Shown: positions 15,481-25,184 of the stretch, piece after piece | How positions within the stretch are numbered: the first letter of the stretch is position 1 | Layout of the letters: each line of letters starts with the position of its first letter | Assembly (NCBI GenBank): GCA_009774245.1 | Contig: VSNM01000005.1 | Coordinates: 1 to 64,000, forward strand | Length of the DNA stretch: 64,000 nucleotides | DNA from: Lachnospiraceae bacterium | GTDB lineage: Bacteria > Bacillota > Clostridia > Lachnospirales > Lachnospiraceae | Reading direction: 5' to 3' | The notes under the pieces: generated by a model | The model's input: the letters and a program-made list of their open reading frames with translations, nothing else | The model's database searches: none | What the model was told of the DNA's origin: nothing | Translations under genes and position numbers: made by a program

Positions 15481-17250
15481 ATGCAGGGACGTACACATAA
15501 TTGTAACCAGCTTCGGCTGGAAAATGCAGGGGAAGAAGTCAGGCTTGTCGGCTGGTATGACAATCTGCGCAAGGTCAGCAAAAATTTAGGTTTTTTGATT
15601 TTGAGGGATTTTTACGGTAAGACACAGATCGTTGTTGAGACCGAGGAGATCATGGAGCAGCTCGGTGGCATCAACAACGAGTCGACGCTGGAGATTGTCG
15701 GGACGGTGCGTGAGCGCAGCGCCAAGAATCCCAAGATGGAGACGGGCGATATCGAGGTCGTGCCGTCGAAGATCACCGTTTTGGGAAAATGTCAGTATAA
15801 CGAGCTGCCGTTCCAGATCGACCACTCCAAGGAGGCGGACGAGAATACCCGGCTGAAATACCGCTATCTGGATCTGCGCAACCCCAATGTAAAGGAAAAG
15901 ATCGTGCTCAGGAGCAGGATTGTCGCGGATTTGCGCGCGGCAATGATCGGCCATGATTTTATGGAGATTACCACGCCGATTCTGACGTGTTCTTCCCCGG
16001 AAGGCGCACGTGACTATCTCGTACCGTCAAGAAATCACCCGGGAAAATTCTATGCGCTGCCGCAGGCGCCGCAGCAGTTCAAGCAGCTGTTGATGGCATC
16101 GGGCTTTGACCGCTATTTCCAGATCGCGCCGTGTTTTCGCGATGAGGACGCGCGGGCAGACCGCTCGCCGGGGGAATTTTACCAGCTCGACATGGAGATG
16201 GCATTTGCAAGCCAGGACGATGTGTTTGAGATCCTGGAGGACGTACTGCCGCCCATCTTTGCAAAATACGGAATCTATCATGAGGCGTCCAAACCGCCAT
16301 TTATGAGAATACCCTATCTGGAAGCGATGGAGAAATACGGAACGGACAAGCCCGATCTGCGCATTAACGGCCTTCTGGTGCAGGATGCGACCGCTGTGCT
16401 TGCCGACTGCGGTTTTGAGCCGTTTGCGGGAAAGACTGTGAAGGCGGTCGTGGCGGACAATTTCACGGGGACAAGAAAACAGATCGACAGGATGTGTGCC
16501 GATGTCGAGGTCGTGAGCGCACAGAAGACATACTGGTTCCGCCTTGATGAAAACGGGGAGCTTGTCGGCGGCATCGCCAAGTTTGTGCAGGAGAAAAAGG
16601 CGGCGGTGATCGAGGCGCTTGGTTTACAAAAAGGAAGCTTTGTCGCGCTCTCCGCAGGCGATCTGAGGACGGCGCAAAAGACGGCGGGCGTGATCAGAAA
16701 GACGCTTGCCAATACATTTGACGGCTATATGAAGAAGGACTGCTATGCGTTCTGTTGGATCGTCGATTTCCCGATGTATGAGATCGGCGAGGAGTCAGGT
16801 GAACTGGAATTCTGCCACAATCCGTTCTCGATGCCACAGGGCGGCGTGGAAGCACTGGAGACGAAGGAGCCGCTTGATATTCTCGCGTACCAGTATGATT
16901 TGGTGTGCAACGGCGTCGAGCTCTCGTCGGGTGCAGTCCGCAATCATGATCCGGAGATCATGGTCAAGGCATTCCAGATCGTGGGACTTGGAGAGGAGGA
17001 CGTGAAAGCGAAGTTCCCCGCGATGTACAACGCATTCTGCTATGGCGCGCCGCCACACGCAGGCATCGCGCCGGGTGTAGACCGCATGGTTATGCTGATC
17101 GCCGGGGAGGAGAGTATCCGCGAGATTATCCCGTTCCCGATGAACAAGACCGCGCAGGACGTGATGATGGGCGCACCCGCGGCCGTGGACGAGCGGCAGC
17201 TGCGCGACGTGCATATCCAGATCGTGAAAGAGGAAGAAAAAGAATCATAA
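15481..17250 (+). CDS. aspS: Aspartyl-tRNA synthetase
   Basis: This enzyme charges tRNA-Asp with aspartate using ATP; the long bacterial form has an inserted GAD domain. The protein of 589 residues starts with the OB-fold anticodon-binding domain (RLVGWYDNLRKVSKN), then class II motif 2 (CFRDEDARADRSPGEF) and motif 3 (GIAPGVDRMVMLIAG near residue 535). The first ATG with a good ribosome site is 15481, six bases after AGGGAGG; the frame is open further upstream. Lachnospiraceae enzymes of this form may be discriminating or also charge tRNA-Asn; the sequence alone does not say. Confidence 0.95.
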   Translation: MQGRTHNCNQLRLENAGEEVRLVGWYDNLRKVSKNLGFLILRDFYGKTQIVVETEEIMEQLGGINNESTLEIVGTVRERSAKNPKMETGDIEVVPSKITVLGKCQYNELPFQIDHSKEADENTRLKYRYLDLRNPNVKEKIVLRSRIVADLRAAMIGHDFMEITTPILTCSSPEGARDYLVPSRNHPGKFYALPQAPQQFKQLLMASGFDRYFQIAPCFRDEDARADRSPGEFYQLDMEMAFASQDDVFEILEDVLPPIFAKYGIYHEASKPPFMRIPYLEAMEKYGTDKPDLRINGLLVQDATAVLADCGFEPFAGKTVKAVVADNFTGTRKQIDRMCADVEVVSAQKTYWFRLDENGELVGGIAKFVQEKKAAVIEALGLQKGSFVALSAGDLRTAQKTAGVIRKTLANTFDGYMKKDCYAFCWIVDFPMYEIGEESGELEFCHNPFSMPQGGVEALETKEPLDILAYQYDLVCNGVELSSGAVRNHDPEIMVKAFQIVGLGEEDVKAKFPAMYNAFCYGAPPHAGIAPGVDRMVMLIAGEESIREIIPFPMNKTAQDVMMGAPAAVDERQLRDVHIQIVKEEEKES

Positions 17251-17274
17251 AATTGATGGATTGTATCAATGAGC

Positions 17275-17310
17275 AGGAGCGGCAGAGAAAGAAACTGCCG
17301 CTCCTATTAG
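17275..17310 (+). terminator. Intrinsic terminator after aspS
   Basis: An 11-bp perfect stem (17275-17285 with 17295-17305) with an A-rich nine-base loop follows aspS by 25 bases. The stem is GC-rich; the T-tract after it is short. Confidence 0.65.
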
Positions 17311-17346
17311 GCATATGGGCGCTAGGGTAGTGAGAAGGAAAAAATT

Positions 17347-18927
17347 ATGAAAAGATACATTTTTGCAGGTATCATATTTGGTATCAGTCTGTTGGGTTAC
17401 GGCTGCGGTCATATGGAAAATCCGCCGGAGCAGGACACGGTAGAGGAAAGAACGCAGGAGGAAAGCGTTCCCGCAGCGGACGAAGAAATCATTTTCAAAT
17501 CCGCGGCGATCGAGGAGAAAACGCGTGAGCTGTTGGGCAAAACGGACGGCGCGATAACAAGATCAGATGTGCTTGCCATCACGGAGTTTGAGATGGAGGC
17601 GGAGTGTGCGGCGCCGTTTGCAGATCTGCAGTGGTTTGAGAATCTGGAATCTGTCAGTTTGTTCCGGTGTGGTGTTCAGTCTCTGGATGGCGTGGAGAGA
17701 CTCACTTCCTTAAAGGAGCTATGGGTAAGGGATAATGAGATCTCAGACATTGGGCCTGTCAGTGAACTGACAGGTCTCGTGAACTTTTCCTGCGCAGGCA
17801 ATCCGGTCAGTGATTATTCTCCGGTGAGTAAATTGACGGATTTGGAGGAACTGCAGATCGGAGATAACGGATTTTCATACACTGATATTGGTGCGCTCTC
17901 GGGGCTGACAAAGCTGACCAGCTTATACGCGCCGTGGTGTGGCATTGAGGATATTTCTGCCCTCGGAAATATGACAGAACTGGAATATCTGAATTTATTT
18001 CATAACCGAATTGGTGATATCAGTGCGTTGGAGCGTCTTGTGAAACTAAATTACCTGGAGCTTGGGATAAATCAGATTACAGATATCGCACCGCTTTATG
18101 GATTAAATGCTTTGACGGACATCAATCTGCGCGATAACGAGATTCCGGCGGAGGAGCTTGCAGCCTTTTATGAGCAGAAAAACGCGGCTGCAACCGTTAC
18201 CGTGACGCAGAAAGGCCGGCTGCGGGAGGATATGCCGGAGTTTACATTTCGCCTGGACGCTTACTGGGATCTGCAATGGGATGGCTACGCGCTGCAGTCA
18301 CTGGAAATCTGTGAGGGCGACACCGTCCTGCAGACGATCTCCATACCCGAACTCACTTTGTTTGGGCAGACAAATATCTATGACTCGATGGAGGATACGC
18401 TTGGTTTTGAGCTGGAGGACGTCAATTTTGACGGCTATCTGGATATCCGGCAGTATGATACGTCCAACGGGAATTACAGGCAGGAGTGGATTTATCTTGT
18501 GTGGAATCCTGATGAATATAAGTTCGAGCGTGACGCGCGGCTTAACCAGATATCGCTTGCGACATTTGACCAGGAGGAGCAGCTCATCTATGGCATGGAG
18601 CGCGGAGGGGCGGTCTATCACTATTATTCAACCTATCAGTATATTGATGGGGAGCCTGTAAAGATTCGCTATGTGGAGGAGGAAGGCATCCTTCTGGATG
18701 ATGACGAGCTCAACGCGTTCTGTATCGCCGCGTCTGGGAAGGACGAGCCGACACGCTATGAAGGAGACTGGTTTTATATACATGTCATGGAGCGCAACGC
18801 GGCGACCGGCGAGCTGGAGACCGTCTCGGAGGAGTATGTCTTTGGCAGCGCCGGAGAGGAAGAGGAGCTGCATGTGGACGTGGCATCGGAGCTTGGGCAG
18901 CAGATTATGGCGGAGTGTGGGCGGTAG
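17347..18927 (+). CDS. Leucine-rich-repeat lipoprotein
   Basis: The 526-residue protein has a lipoprotein signal peptide with lipobox LLGYGC, predicting a lipid-anchored Cys near residue 22. Residues ~80-275 hold internalin-like leucine-rich repeats of about 22 residues, for example LTSLKELWVRDNEISDIGPV and LVKLNYLELGINQITDIAPL. The C-terminal ~250 residues are a separate acidic domain without a family I can name. Such surface LRR proteins bind proteins or glycans. It is a single gene between two terminators. Confidence 0.82.
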   Translation: MKRYIFAGIIFGISLLGYGCGHMENPPEQDTVEERTQEESVPAADEEIIFKSAAIEEKTRELLGKTDGAITRSDVLAITEFEMEAECAAPFADLQWFENLESVSLFRCGVQSLDGVERLTSLKELWVRDNEISDIGPVSELTGLVNFSCAGNPVSDYSPVSKLTDLEELQIGDNGFSYTDIGALSGLTKLTSLYAPWCGIEDISALGNMTELEYLNLFHNRIGDISALERLVKLNYLELGINQITDIAPLYGLNALTDINLRDNEIPAEELAAFYEQKNAAATVTVTQKGRLREDMPEFTFRLDAYWDLQWDGYALQSLEICEGDTVLQTISIPELTLFGQTNIYDSMEDTLGFELEDVNFDGYLDIRQYDTSNGNYRQEWIYLVWNPDEYKFERDARLNQISLATFDQEEQLIYGMERGGAVYHYYSTYQYIDGEPVKIRYVEEEGILLDDDELNAFCIAASGKDEPTRYEGDWFYIHVMERNAATGELETVSEEYVFGSAGEEEELHVDVASELGQQIMAECGR

Positions 18928-19016
18928 GAGCGGTGAATGCATATTTGACAGATAGTTTGGCAGCATTTAGAATATTGTTATAGGATAAGAAATGGAAGCT
19001 ATGGACAGACGTCTAA

Positions 19017-19684
19017 GGTGAGCGGTTATTAAAAAGAAAAGTCGATTATCTTTTTATTTCAGTTGTAGAAATTAAGATTTCTGATCAAAATAGAAAAGAT
19101 GAGATTCTGCATAAGATATTTGCCAATCTGAATAATGGTGGGAAGCAGTTATCAAATCAGGAACTGCGAAATGGCATTTATCCGTGCGCTTTTAACCGTG
19201 CCGTCAACAAGATCAATAATAGCAGGCAGTGGAGAGCGTTATGGGGGCGGTCAGTGACGAGGGAGACGATGTTGAAATGCTATACCGGCTGGCAGCGCTG
19301 AGGATGTATGTCACTTTTTCACCAAAGAATGGGTACCGTATCAAGGACTATCGGAATTCTACAAAAGATATGCTGGATCGGTTTGCGGAGGAATCCTTTT
19401 CCTTGAATGAAAAGGAGATCGCAAAATATGTAAGCAGTATAAAGTCGTTTATCTCGATACTGGATATTTCGAGAAAGTATTTTTCAAAGGTAACATTACT
19501 GGAAGGTCTGTATGTTGTTTTTGAAAAAAGGCATGTCCAATGTAAGATAACAGATGAGATTTGCAGAGAAATATTAGCGAAAGACTTTTTTAAAGCATCT
19601 ACATCTGGTGGAACAATTTCAATGACAAATATGAATAAAAGGTGGAAAGGGATTTATGGTGTGTTATCAAAATATGATGAATGA
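19017..19684 (+). pseudogene. DUF262 (GmrSD N-terminal-like) protein remnant, 5'-truncated and frameshifted
   Basis: From 19017 the frame reads RLLKRKVDYLFISVVEIKI, then KIFANLNNGGKQLSNQELRN, the conserved second half of DUF262 domains. At the run of five Gs (19243-19247) the reading frame shifts and the homologous sequence continues in another frame (GDDVEMLYRLAALRMYVTF...) to a stop at 19684. The first ~100 residues, which would carry the D-G-x-Q-R motif, are missing. DUF262 proteins occur in type IV restriction (GmrSD-like) and other phage-defence genes. The 3' end overlaps the next gene by eight bases, as in an operon. The gap 18928-19016 holds nothing else I can identify. Confidence 0.65.
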
Positions 19685-20318
19685 GCTGGCCGATATCATA
19701 TTAGAGAATAAATTACAATATCATGATACGATCATTATTGGAAATAACTCAAGCGGAAAATCAGAATTGTTAAAGACAATATTGTTTAAAACAGATTTTG
19801 AGAACTGGTATCTGATTGATTCTGTTAACAGATACTTTAGTGCAGGGCAGATATTCAAAATGAGCGGTGAAGCATCAAAAGCGGCGTTTTCCAAAAAAAT
19901 TGTAGAGCACAGACTGAAAGAGGATAACTATAATCTGAGAGACACGTTTTATTATATGGGAGTGCCAACAGCGATAGAAAATTTTTACTTTGAGTTTGAG
20001 GGGAAAATAAAAGAGCTCATTCTGCAGTTTCTGGGCGTGGAGTTAGAGGTTCGCCAGTCGAAGGTGGGGTATGGGGTTTATTTAGACGGTATTGAATTGA
20101 CACTGTCAAGCGGGTATCAGGCAACGACCGCGAAAGAAGGGGAAAATGAGCAATATAAAACCAAAACAAGTGAAAATAGTTCTGTTCTGCATTTTGTTGG
20201 GAGCCGGTATTTTAGCAGCCGGATTTTTTGTCGTGCGGCTGCGGGGAAGCGTCGTTGTGAAACCTGGTGGAATGCAATGGTGCGTGGGAGAAGTCGCAGC
20301 CTACCGTCAGGACGATGA
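19677..20318 (+). pseudogene. ATP-binding protein remnant, 3'-truncated
   Basis: The reading frame starts at ATG 19677, overlapping the DUF262 remnant, and has a Walker A motif GNNSSGKSELLK near residue 26. It proceeds to LSSGYQA, which looks like an ABC-type signature, near residue 147 (about 20125). After that the sequence becomes the start of the peptidase gene at 20146 and the remaining codons to 20318 are shadow. The Walker B and the rest of the nucleotide-binding domain are lost. It was probably a partner ATPase of the DUF262 protein. Confidence 0.6.
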
Positions 20319-20763
20319 AATCTGGGGGGAGGACACGCTGGGGGATTCAAGGTTTACCATGCGGTCTTCCGGCTGTCTGGTGACCTGCATCGCGTCCGCT
20401 GTCAGCATGGAGACTGGGAAGGAGATGACGCCTGGCGTGCTGAATCAAATTTTTTCAGAAAATCATGTTTACGACAGAGAAGGGAATATACAGTGGGCGG
20501 CGGTTGACAGAATAGAAGGATACCAAACGGGTGTTTTTGATAAAGTATCCGAGGCAGAGATCGCACAGTGTCTTGCTGCAGGTCATTATCCGATTGTGCG
20601 TGTGCGGATGCACGGACTTGGCAGTTTTCACTATGTTCTGATCGTGGGGAGCGAGGACGGGGAGTATGTCTGCATCGATCCGCTGGAGGACGGATTGACA
20701 AGGCTGTCGGATTATCTGAACCGGGTGTATGCGGTAAGGGTGGTATGGAAAATTTTTTCATAA
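20146..20763 (+). CDS. C39-like cysteine peptidase, membrane-anchored
   Basis: The 205-residue protein has one N-terminal membrane segment (~10-30, VLFCILLGAGILAAGFFVV) with the rest outside. The papain-like fold of the Peptidase_C39_2 group is suggested by SSGCLVTCIASAV (candidate nucleophile Cys near residue 75), GSFHYVLIVG (His near 161) and CIDPL (Asp). The start ATG 20146 follows AAGGGGAAA. It may act as a peptidase or a transglutaminase-like wall protein; substrate unknown. Its 5' end abuts the truncated ATPase remnant, so it may have gained a new upstream junction. Confidence 0.7.
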   Translation: MSNIKPKQVKIVLFCILLGAGILAAGFFVVRLRGSVVVKPGGMQWCVGEVAAYRQDDEIWGEDTLGDSRFTMRSSGCLVTCIASAVSMETGKEMTPGVLNQIFSENHVYDREGNIQWAAVDRIEGYQTGVFDKVSEAEIAQCLAAGHYPIVRVRMHGLGSFHYVLIVGSEDGEYVCIDPLEDGLTRLSDYLNRVYAVRVVWKIFS

Positions 20764-20768
20764 TGGCG

Positions 20769-20797
20769 TTGTCCGAATCGCAAAAAGGGTTTATAAT
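20769..20797 (+). promoter_or_regulatory. Promoter of the phosphofructokinase gene
   Basis: TTGTCC at 20769-20774 and a perfect TATAAT at 20792-20797 are 17 bases apart. The leader before the start codon is about 65 bases and overlaps no gene. Confidence 0.6.
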
Positions 20798-20869
20798 GTT
20801 ATATAGACATAATTAATTTCATATCGAAATAATAATGCGCAGATACTGAATGCGAAGAAGGAGGTTCCC

Positions 20870-21943
20870 ATGATAAGAATCGGAATGTTAACAAGTGGCG
20901 GCGACTGCCAGGCGCTTAACGCGGCGATGCGCGGCGTGGCAAAGGGGTTGTTCAATGCGGGCAAGGAGGTGGAGCTCTTCGGTTTCCTTGACGGCTACAA
21001 GGGACTGATCTATGGCAAGTACAAAATGCTCTCGCCGTCTGATTTCTCAGGAATACTGACCAAGGGCGGCACGATCCTTGGAAGTTCGCGTATGCCGTTC
21101 AAGAATATGCGCGATCCGGACGAGAACGGGCTCGACAAGGTGGAGGCGATGAAGCACAATTATTACAAGCTCAGCCTCGACTGTCTGGTGATCCTTGGCG
21201 GAAACGGCACGCACAAGACCGCGAACCTGCTGCGCGAGGAGGGACTTAACGTCGTGACGCTGCCAAAGACGATCGACAACGACCTGTGGGGAACGGACAT
21301 GACCTTCGGATTCCAGAGCGCCGTTGATATCGCGACGCAGTGCATCGACCAGATTCACACAACGGCGGCGTCTCACGGACGCGTGTTTATCGTGGAGGTC
21401 ATGGGACACAAGGTAGGCTACCTTACATTGAATGCGGGAATAGCAGGCGGCGCTGACATTATCCTGATACCGGAAATCCCATATGATATCAATAAAATCA
21501 TAAAGGCAATCCAGAAGCGCTCAGACAGAGGCAGCAAATTCACGATCCTTGCGGTAGCAGAAGGCGCTATTTCAAAGGAAGTGGCAGCTATGTCAAAGAA
21601 GGAACAGAAAAAGTACATGGCAGAGTACAAATATCCGAGTGTGTCCTATGAGATCGCGGAGAAGATCAAGGAGAAGAGTGGTATGGAGGTGCGCGTTACT
21701 GTTCCGGGACACACACAGAGGGGCGGCAGTCCCGATCCGTATGACAGGGTATTTGCGAGCAGACTCGGCGCCGAGGCGTCCAAGCTGATTCTCAAGGGCG
21801 AGTATGGCTACATGGTCGGCTATCAGAACAGGGAGGTCGTAAAAGTGCCTCTTGCCGATGTAGCCGGCAAGCTCAAGATGGTAGATCCCGACTCGACGAT
21901 CATCAAGGAGGCAAAGATGCTTGGCATCAGCTTTGGCGATTAA
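20870..21943 (+). CDS. pfkA: 6-phosphofructokinase
   Basis: The enzyme phosphorylates fructose-6-phosphate to fructose-1,6-bisphosphate in glycolysis. The 357-residue protein has SGGDCQALNAAMRG (residues 9-22), GGNGTHKTANLL (near 108) and LPKTIDNDLWGTDMTFGF (near 134). In the family, Gly at the fourth position of GGxG favours ATP, whereas Lys in PKTIDND is common in pyrophosphate-dependent enzymes; this combination occurs in the group often called clade X. The phosphate donor is therefore not settled by sequence. AAGGAGG precedes ATG 20870. Confidence 0.9.
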   Translation: MIRIGMLTSGGDCQALNAAMRGVAKGLFNAGKEVELFGFLDGYKGLIYGKYKMLSPSDFSGILTKGGTILGSSRMPFKNMRDPDENGLDKVEAMKHNYYKLSLDCLVILGGNGTHKTANLLREEGLNVVTLPKTIDNDLWGTDMTFGFQSAVDIATQCIDQIHTTAASHGRVFIVEVMGHKVGYLTLNAGIAGGADIILIPEIPYDINKIIKAIQKRSDRGSKFTILAVAEGAISKEVAAMSKKEQKKYMAEYKYPSVSYEIAEKIKEKSGMEVRVTVPGHTQRGGSPDPYDRVFASRLGAEASKLILKGEYGYMVGYQNREVVKVPLADVAGKLKMVDPDSTIIKEAKMLGISFGD

Positions 21944-21989
21944 GAAGGGTATTGGGAGAGGCTTTTGAGTGGTTGAATAGGAGCGGACT

Positions 21990-23006
21990 TTGATTACAGA
22001 GGAATTATACGCGGAGCTCAAAAAGATTACGGAGGAAGAGGCGCGGATACTAAACGGCGATACAAAGATCGAGACGGAAATCTATATGTCCCAGGAAGCG
22101 GGTGTCAGGGATGCGTATATTGTTGACGCGAAAAAGCTCCTGGATGCAGGAAAACTCATCCAGGTGCGTCCGCACACACGCTTTATCCATTTCCCGAAAC
22201 ATACGCACAATTACATCGAAATGATCTATATGTGCTGCGGCAGCACGCATCATGTGATTGACGGGGAGGATGTCCGGCTTCAGGAGGGGGAGGTCCTTTT
22301 CCTGAATCAGAGGGCGGAGCAGGAGATCTATCCGGCCTCTGAGGATGATATCGCAGTGAACTTTATTATTTTGCCGGAATTTTTTGACTATGTATTAAAA
22401 ATGATCGGTGAGGAGAAAAATCTGCTGCGCGATTTTGTGATCGACTGTCTGACTGGCGAAAACGAGGAAGCGGGATATCTGCATTTTAAGGTTGCAGGGA
22501 TTCTTCCGATTCAAAATCTCGTGGAAAATCTGATCTGGTCCATCTGGAACAGACAGCCCAACCGGCGCAGCATCAATCAGGCGACGATGGGGCTGCTGTT
22601 TTTGCAACTGATGAACCACATGGAGCGCATACAGACGAATACAGAGAACAGCAGCCGGCGGCTTCTCATTGAAGTGTACGCTTATATCGAGGAGCATTAT
22701 CGGGACGGGGAGCTGACGGAGCTGGCTGGATTATTAAATTACGATGTGTGCTGGCTGTCAAAGGAGATTAAGAGAAAGACCGGCCGCAACTACACAGAGC
22801 TGGTGCAGGAAAAACGGCTGAATCAGGCGGCATATCTGCTGCAGAACACAGCCATGTCCGTCATGGATATCGGATTGTCTGTGGGGTATGACAATCAGAG
22901 CTATTTTCATCGGATTTTTCAGAGACAGTATGGCATGACGCCGAGGAAATACCGGATTGACAGAGATCAGGATACTTTCGTATCAGTGGGAAGGAGCTTT
23001 CAATGA
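21990..23006 (+). CDS. AraC family transcriptional regulator
   Basis: The 338-residue protein has an N-terminal cupin-like sensor (FPKHTHNYIEMIYMCCG, near residue 70) and a C-terminal double helix-turn-helix ending VGYDNQSYFHRIFQRQYGM then TPRKYR. TTG 21990 is the start, placed six bases after AGGAG. The stop overlaps the ATG of the Nudix gene by four bases (ATGA), so both are translated together. The effector is likely a sugar, but this is only by family. Confidence 0.85.
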   Translation: MITEELYAELKKITEEEARILNGDTKIETEIYMSQEAGVRDAYIVDAKKLLDAGKLIQVRPHTRFIHFPKHTHNYIEMIYMCCGSTHHVIDGEDVRLQEGEVLFLNQRAEQEIYPASEDDIAVNFIILPEFFDYVLKMIGEEKNLLRDFVIDCLTGENEEAGYLHFKVAGILPIQNLVENLIWSIWNRQPNRRSINQATMGLLFLQLMNHMERIQTNTENSSRRLLIEVYAYIEEHYRDGELTELAGLLNYDVCWLSKEIKRKTGRNYTELVQEKRLNQAAYLLQNTAMSVMDIGLSVGYDNQSYFHRIFQRQYGMTPRKYRIDRDQDTFVSVGRSFQ

Positions 23007-23437
23007 CCAGAGTCAATTTTTATGATCATGTTGAGGACGCACTGTTAAGATTTGCCGTCATAATTGCAAGGCATAATGGGAAATGGGTATTCTGCAAGCA
23101 TAGGGAGAGAAGTACATGGGAGGTACCGGGAGGACATCGGGAAGCAGGCGAGGATATTCTTGATACAGCAAAGAGGGAGCTGTACGAGGAGACAGGAGCA
23201 GTTGATTTTGTGATAGAGCCCGTATGTATCTATTCTGTGATCGCGCCAGACAACTTTGACGGAGCAGAGTCGTTCGGAAAGCTGTACGTGGCAGAGATAC
23301 ATACTTTTGAAAAGGAACTGCACAGCGAGATTGAGCGGATAGCGATCATGGACGAGCTGCCAGAGCGCTGGACCTATCCTGAAATCCAGCCAAAGCTTTT
23401 GGAGGAAGCGGGAAGAAGGGGATTCCTGCCGGAATGA
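23003..23437 (+). CDS. Nudix hydrolase
   Basis: The 144-residue protein has a complete Nudix box near residues 47-70: G-x5-E-x7-REL-x-EE-x-GA is visible as GGHREAGEDI followed by AKRELYEETGA. Nudix enzymes cleave nucleoside diphosphates linked to another group; the substrate cannot be told from the sequence. It is translationally coupled to the AraC gene. It is the last intact gene before the degraded accessory region. Confidence 0.88.
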   Translation: MTRVNFYDHVEDALLRFAVIIARHNGKWVFCKHRERSTWEVPGGHREAGEDILDTAKRELYEETGAVDFVIEPVCIYSVIAPDNFDGAESFGKLYVAEIHTFEKELHSEIERIAIMDELPERWTYPEIQPKLLEEAGRRGFLPE

Positions 23438-23707
23438 AAACAAATCAGGACACTTTTGGGGACAAAAGGTGTGTGCTTTGATATGTTGAAGACTGAAAGG
23501 CGCATAAATACGGTATTTTTTGCGAGTTATATCGTAAATAAGTAGAGAATTTACACCAATTTTACACCAAACGCAAATGAGAGCCTTAATATGATATGAA
23601 TTAAATATATTAGGACATCAGCATAAGTCCTTTATCAGTTGTAGAAGTATGATTGATAGAGGGATTATTTTGATGCCTTAAAATATCATGATAACATAAA
23701 ACAAATC
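23438..23707. other. Gene-free junction with a 23-bp direct repeat copy
   Basis: No coding frame is supported here. At 23550-23572 a TTTACAC..ATTTTACAC motif matches 25091-25113 at 19 of 23 positions in the same orientation. The two copies enclose the IS remnant and the serine recombinase tail, so this may be an old element end. Confidence 0.4.
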
Positions 23708-24770
23708 GGCGTGTTTCAAATTCTATTGACAAATAAATAAAAAAAGGAAACATACAACCTTCATCCGTGTTAAAATATAATTGTAAAGAAAATCTAACGG
23801 GAGGTGATTGTATGTTTCTTAAATTATATTTTACCAGTATCTTGAAAGGATGTAAATAATAAAGGATATCTGTATACAGCCAGATGTTTTTCATGAACTT
23901 CGACCTGTCGGTGCTGAAGTGACCCGGCTGGAACGAAAGGCAGAAAAACTGATATCACAGGAGGCAGAACTCGATAGACGTGCCCGTGGGACAAACCCGA
24001 GAAAAAAGACATTGGAGCAGCTTTCACAGATACATTCAAAAGTGGAGACGGCAATCCATGAATATGAACTGCTTCTGGTATTGTTTTCCTGGCTTGTGGA
24101 GATATTCGGATTCTGCGGATATCCGTTTCAGGATACAAGTATGCTTGCGCACTGGATCCTTTCTGAAATGGAAACTGCTTGAACAGGCCAAAAGAATCAG
24201 GGGAAAAATCCCACAGATACTGTCATTTGCATCCCGGCTTGAGAAGGAACTGGCCGGGTCGTCCCGAGAGAAAGGAATCCCGCCAGAAACTTATGAAATG
24301 ATGTACCGCCAGAAAGCTTTCCAGACATGCAGTGATGAATATATCCGGCTGGAATACAGGCTGGGGGAACTGCTGGGAGATGATTATATTACGGCAAGAC
24401 AGGAATTTAACTATATACTGGATCATACAAAAAGGGCAAGCAGCCTGGTAGAAAACCTTAACAGCAGGATCAGGGTATATATGGATCTAAAAAGGACTGT
24501 ACCAGGGAGATATTTCACATTAATGAAAGTATATTTTAATACAAGGAAATATCACCGCAGCAGAGTCAGGGAGCGTATAGGAAAAAGTCCAATAGAACTT
24601 CTGACAGGGAAAAAATATCCTGATTTTCTGGAGGTACTGGGGTATTAAAGATATATTAATATATTGTCGTAGTACTCAATAAGAGCAACAGAGATCCCAG
24701 GGGGGATTTCTGCGCCAAATTAGGTTTAACAGGAGGTGTCAACTATTTCTGTCTTAATTTGAAACACGCC
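23708..24770. mobile_element. Insertion sequence remnant with 15-bp perfect terminal inverted repeats
   Basis: GGCGTGTTTCAAATT at 23708-23722 is the exact reverse complement of 24756-24770. Between them is one transposase gene, broken by an internal deletion and a frameshift (see next entry). The family was not determined; the conserved D-V-F-H-E-L and the C-terminal helix-rich tail suggest a DDE transposase. Confidence 0.7.
23812..24648 (+). pseudogene. Transposase, internally deleted and frameshifted
   Basis: A proper start with GGGAGGTGATTGT precedes ATG 23812 and reads 15 codons (MFLKLYFTSILKGCK) to stop codons. Homology resumes about 23860 in another frame with DICIQPDVFHELRPV, then RLERKAEKLISQEAELDRRA. 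A further frameshift near 24180 (ACTGCTTGAACAG) moves it to the frame ending ENLNSRIRVYMDLKRT and SPIELLTGKKYPDFLEVLGY at 24648. Much of the N-terminal half, including earlier catalytic acids, is gone. The element is dead. Confidence 0.65.
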
Positions 24771-24874
24771 ACTTTTTTTCTGATATTTCCTTGTCAAAAG
24801 GATTAAATTCCATTCCCCAGTATGCCTTATACATCCGCATCACCCCCATCCATTTCGCTGTAACTGATATTTGC

Positions 24875-25069
24875 ACGGTGTCGGAGCTTGACAGGCTGTT
24901 TTCCTCTCTCCATGAGGATAAGGTCATGGAGCGTATCACCGGGTGGAATTTCGAGATGATTTCGGGGAGATACCAGAAAAAACAGCTTGAAATCGAAGCG
25001 TGGCTGAGGGAAGTAACGAAAACCCTCAATGAAACAAGTGTTTTAGGGATTAGCGAGCCAGTATTTTGA
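24875..25069 (+). pseudogene. Serine recombinase C-terminal fragment
   Basis: The reading SELDRLFSSLHEDKVMERIT, then NFEMISGRYQKKQLEIEAWL, is the coiled-coil region near the end of large serine recombinases of Firmicutes transposons and ICEs. The catalytic N-terminal domain is absent and the frame opens only shortly before (24791). It marks the edge of a former integrated element beside the Na/Pi transporter. Confidence 0.55.
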
Positions 25070-25184
25070 ATGGCTGCAAAACTGTAAAATTTTACACAGA
25101 TTTTACACAAACCATCTTTTAGATTTTACTTAGGCCAGATACCATTTGACTATAAGAAAATTCTTGGGGGAGGATTATGGTCAG

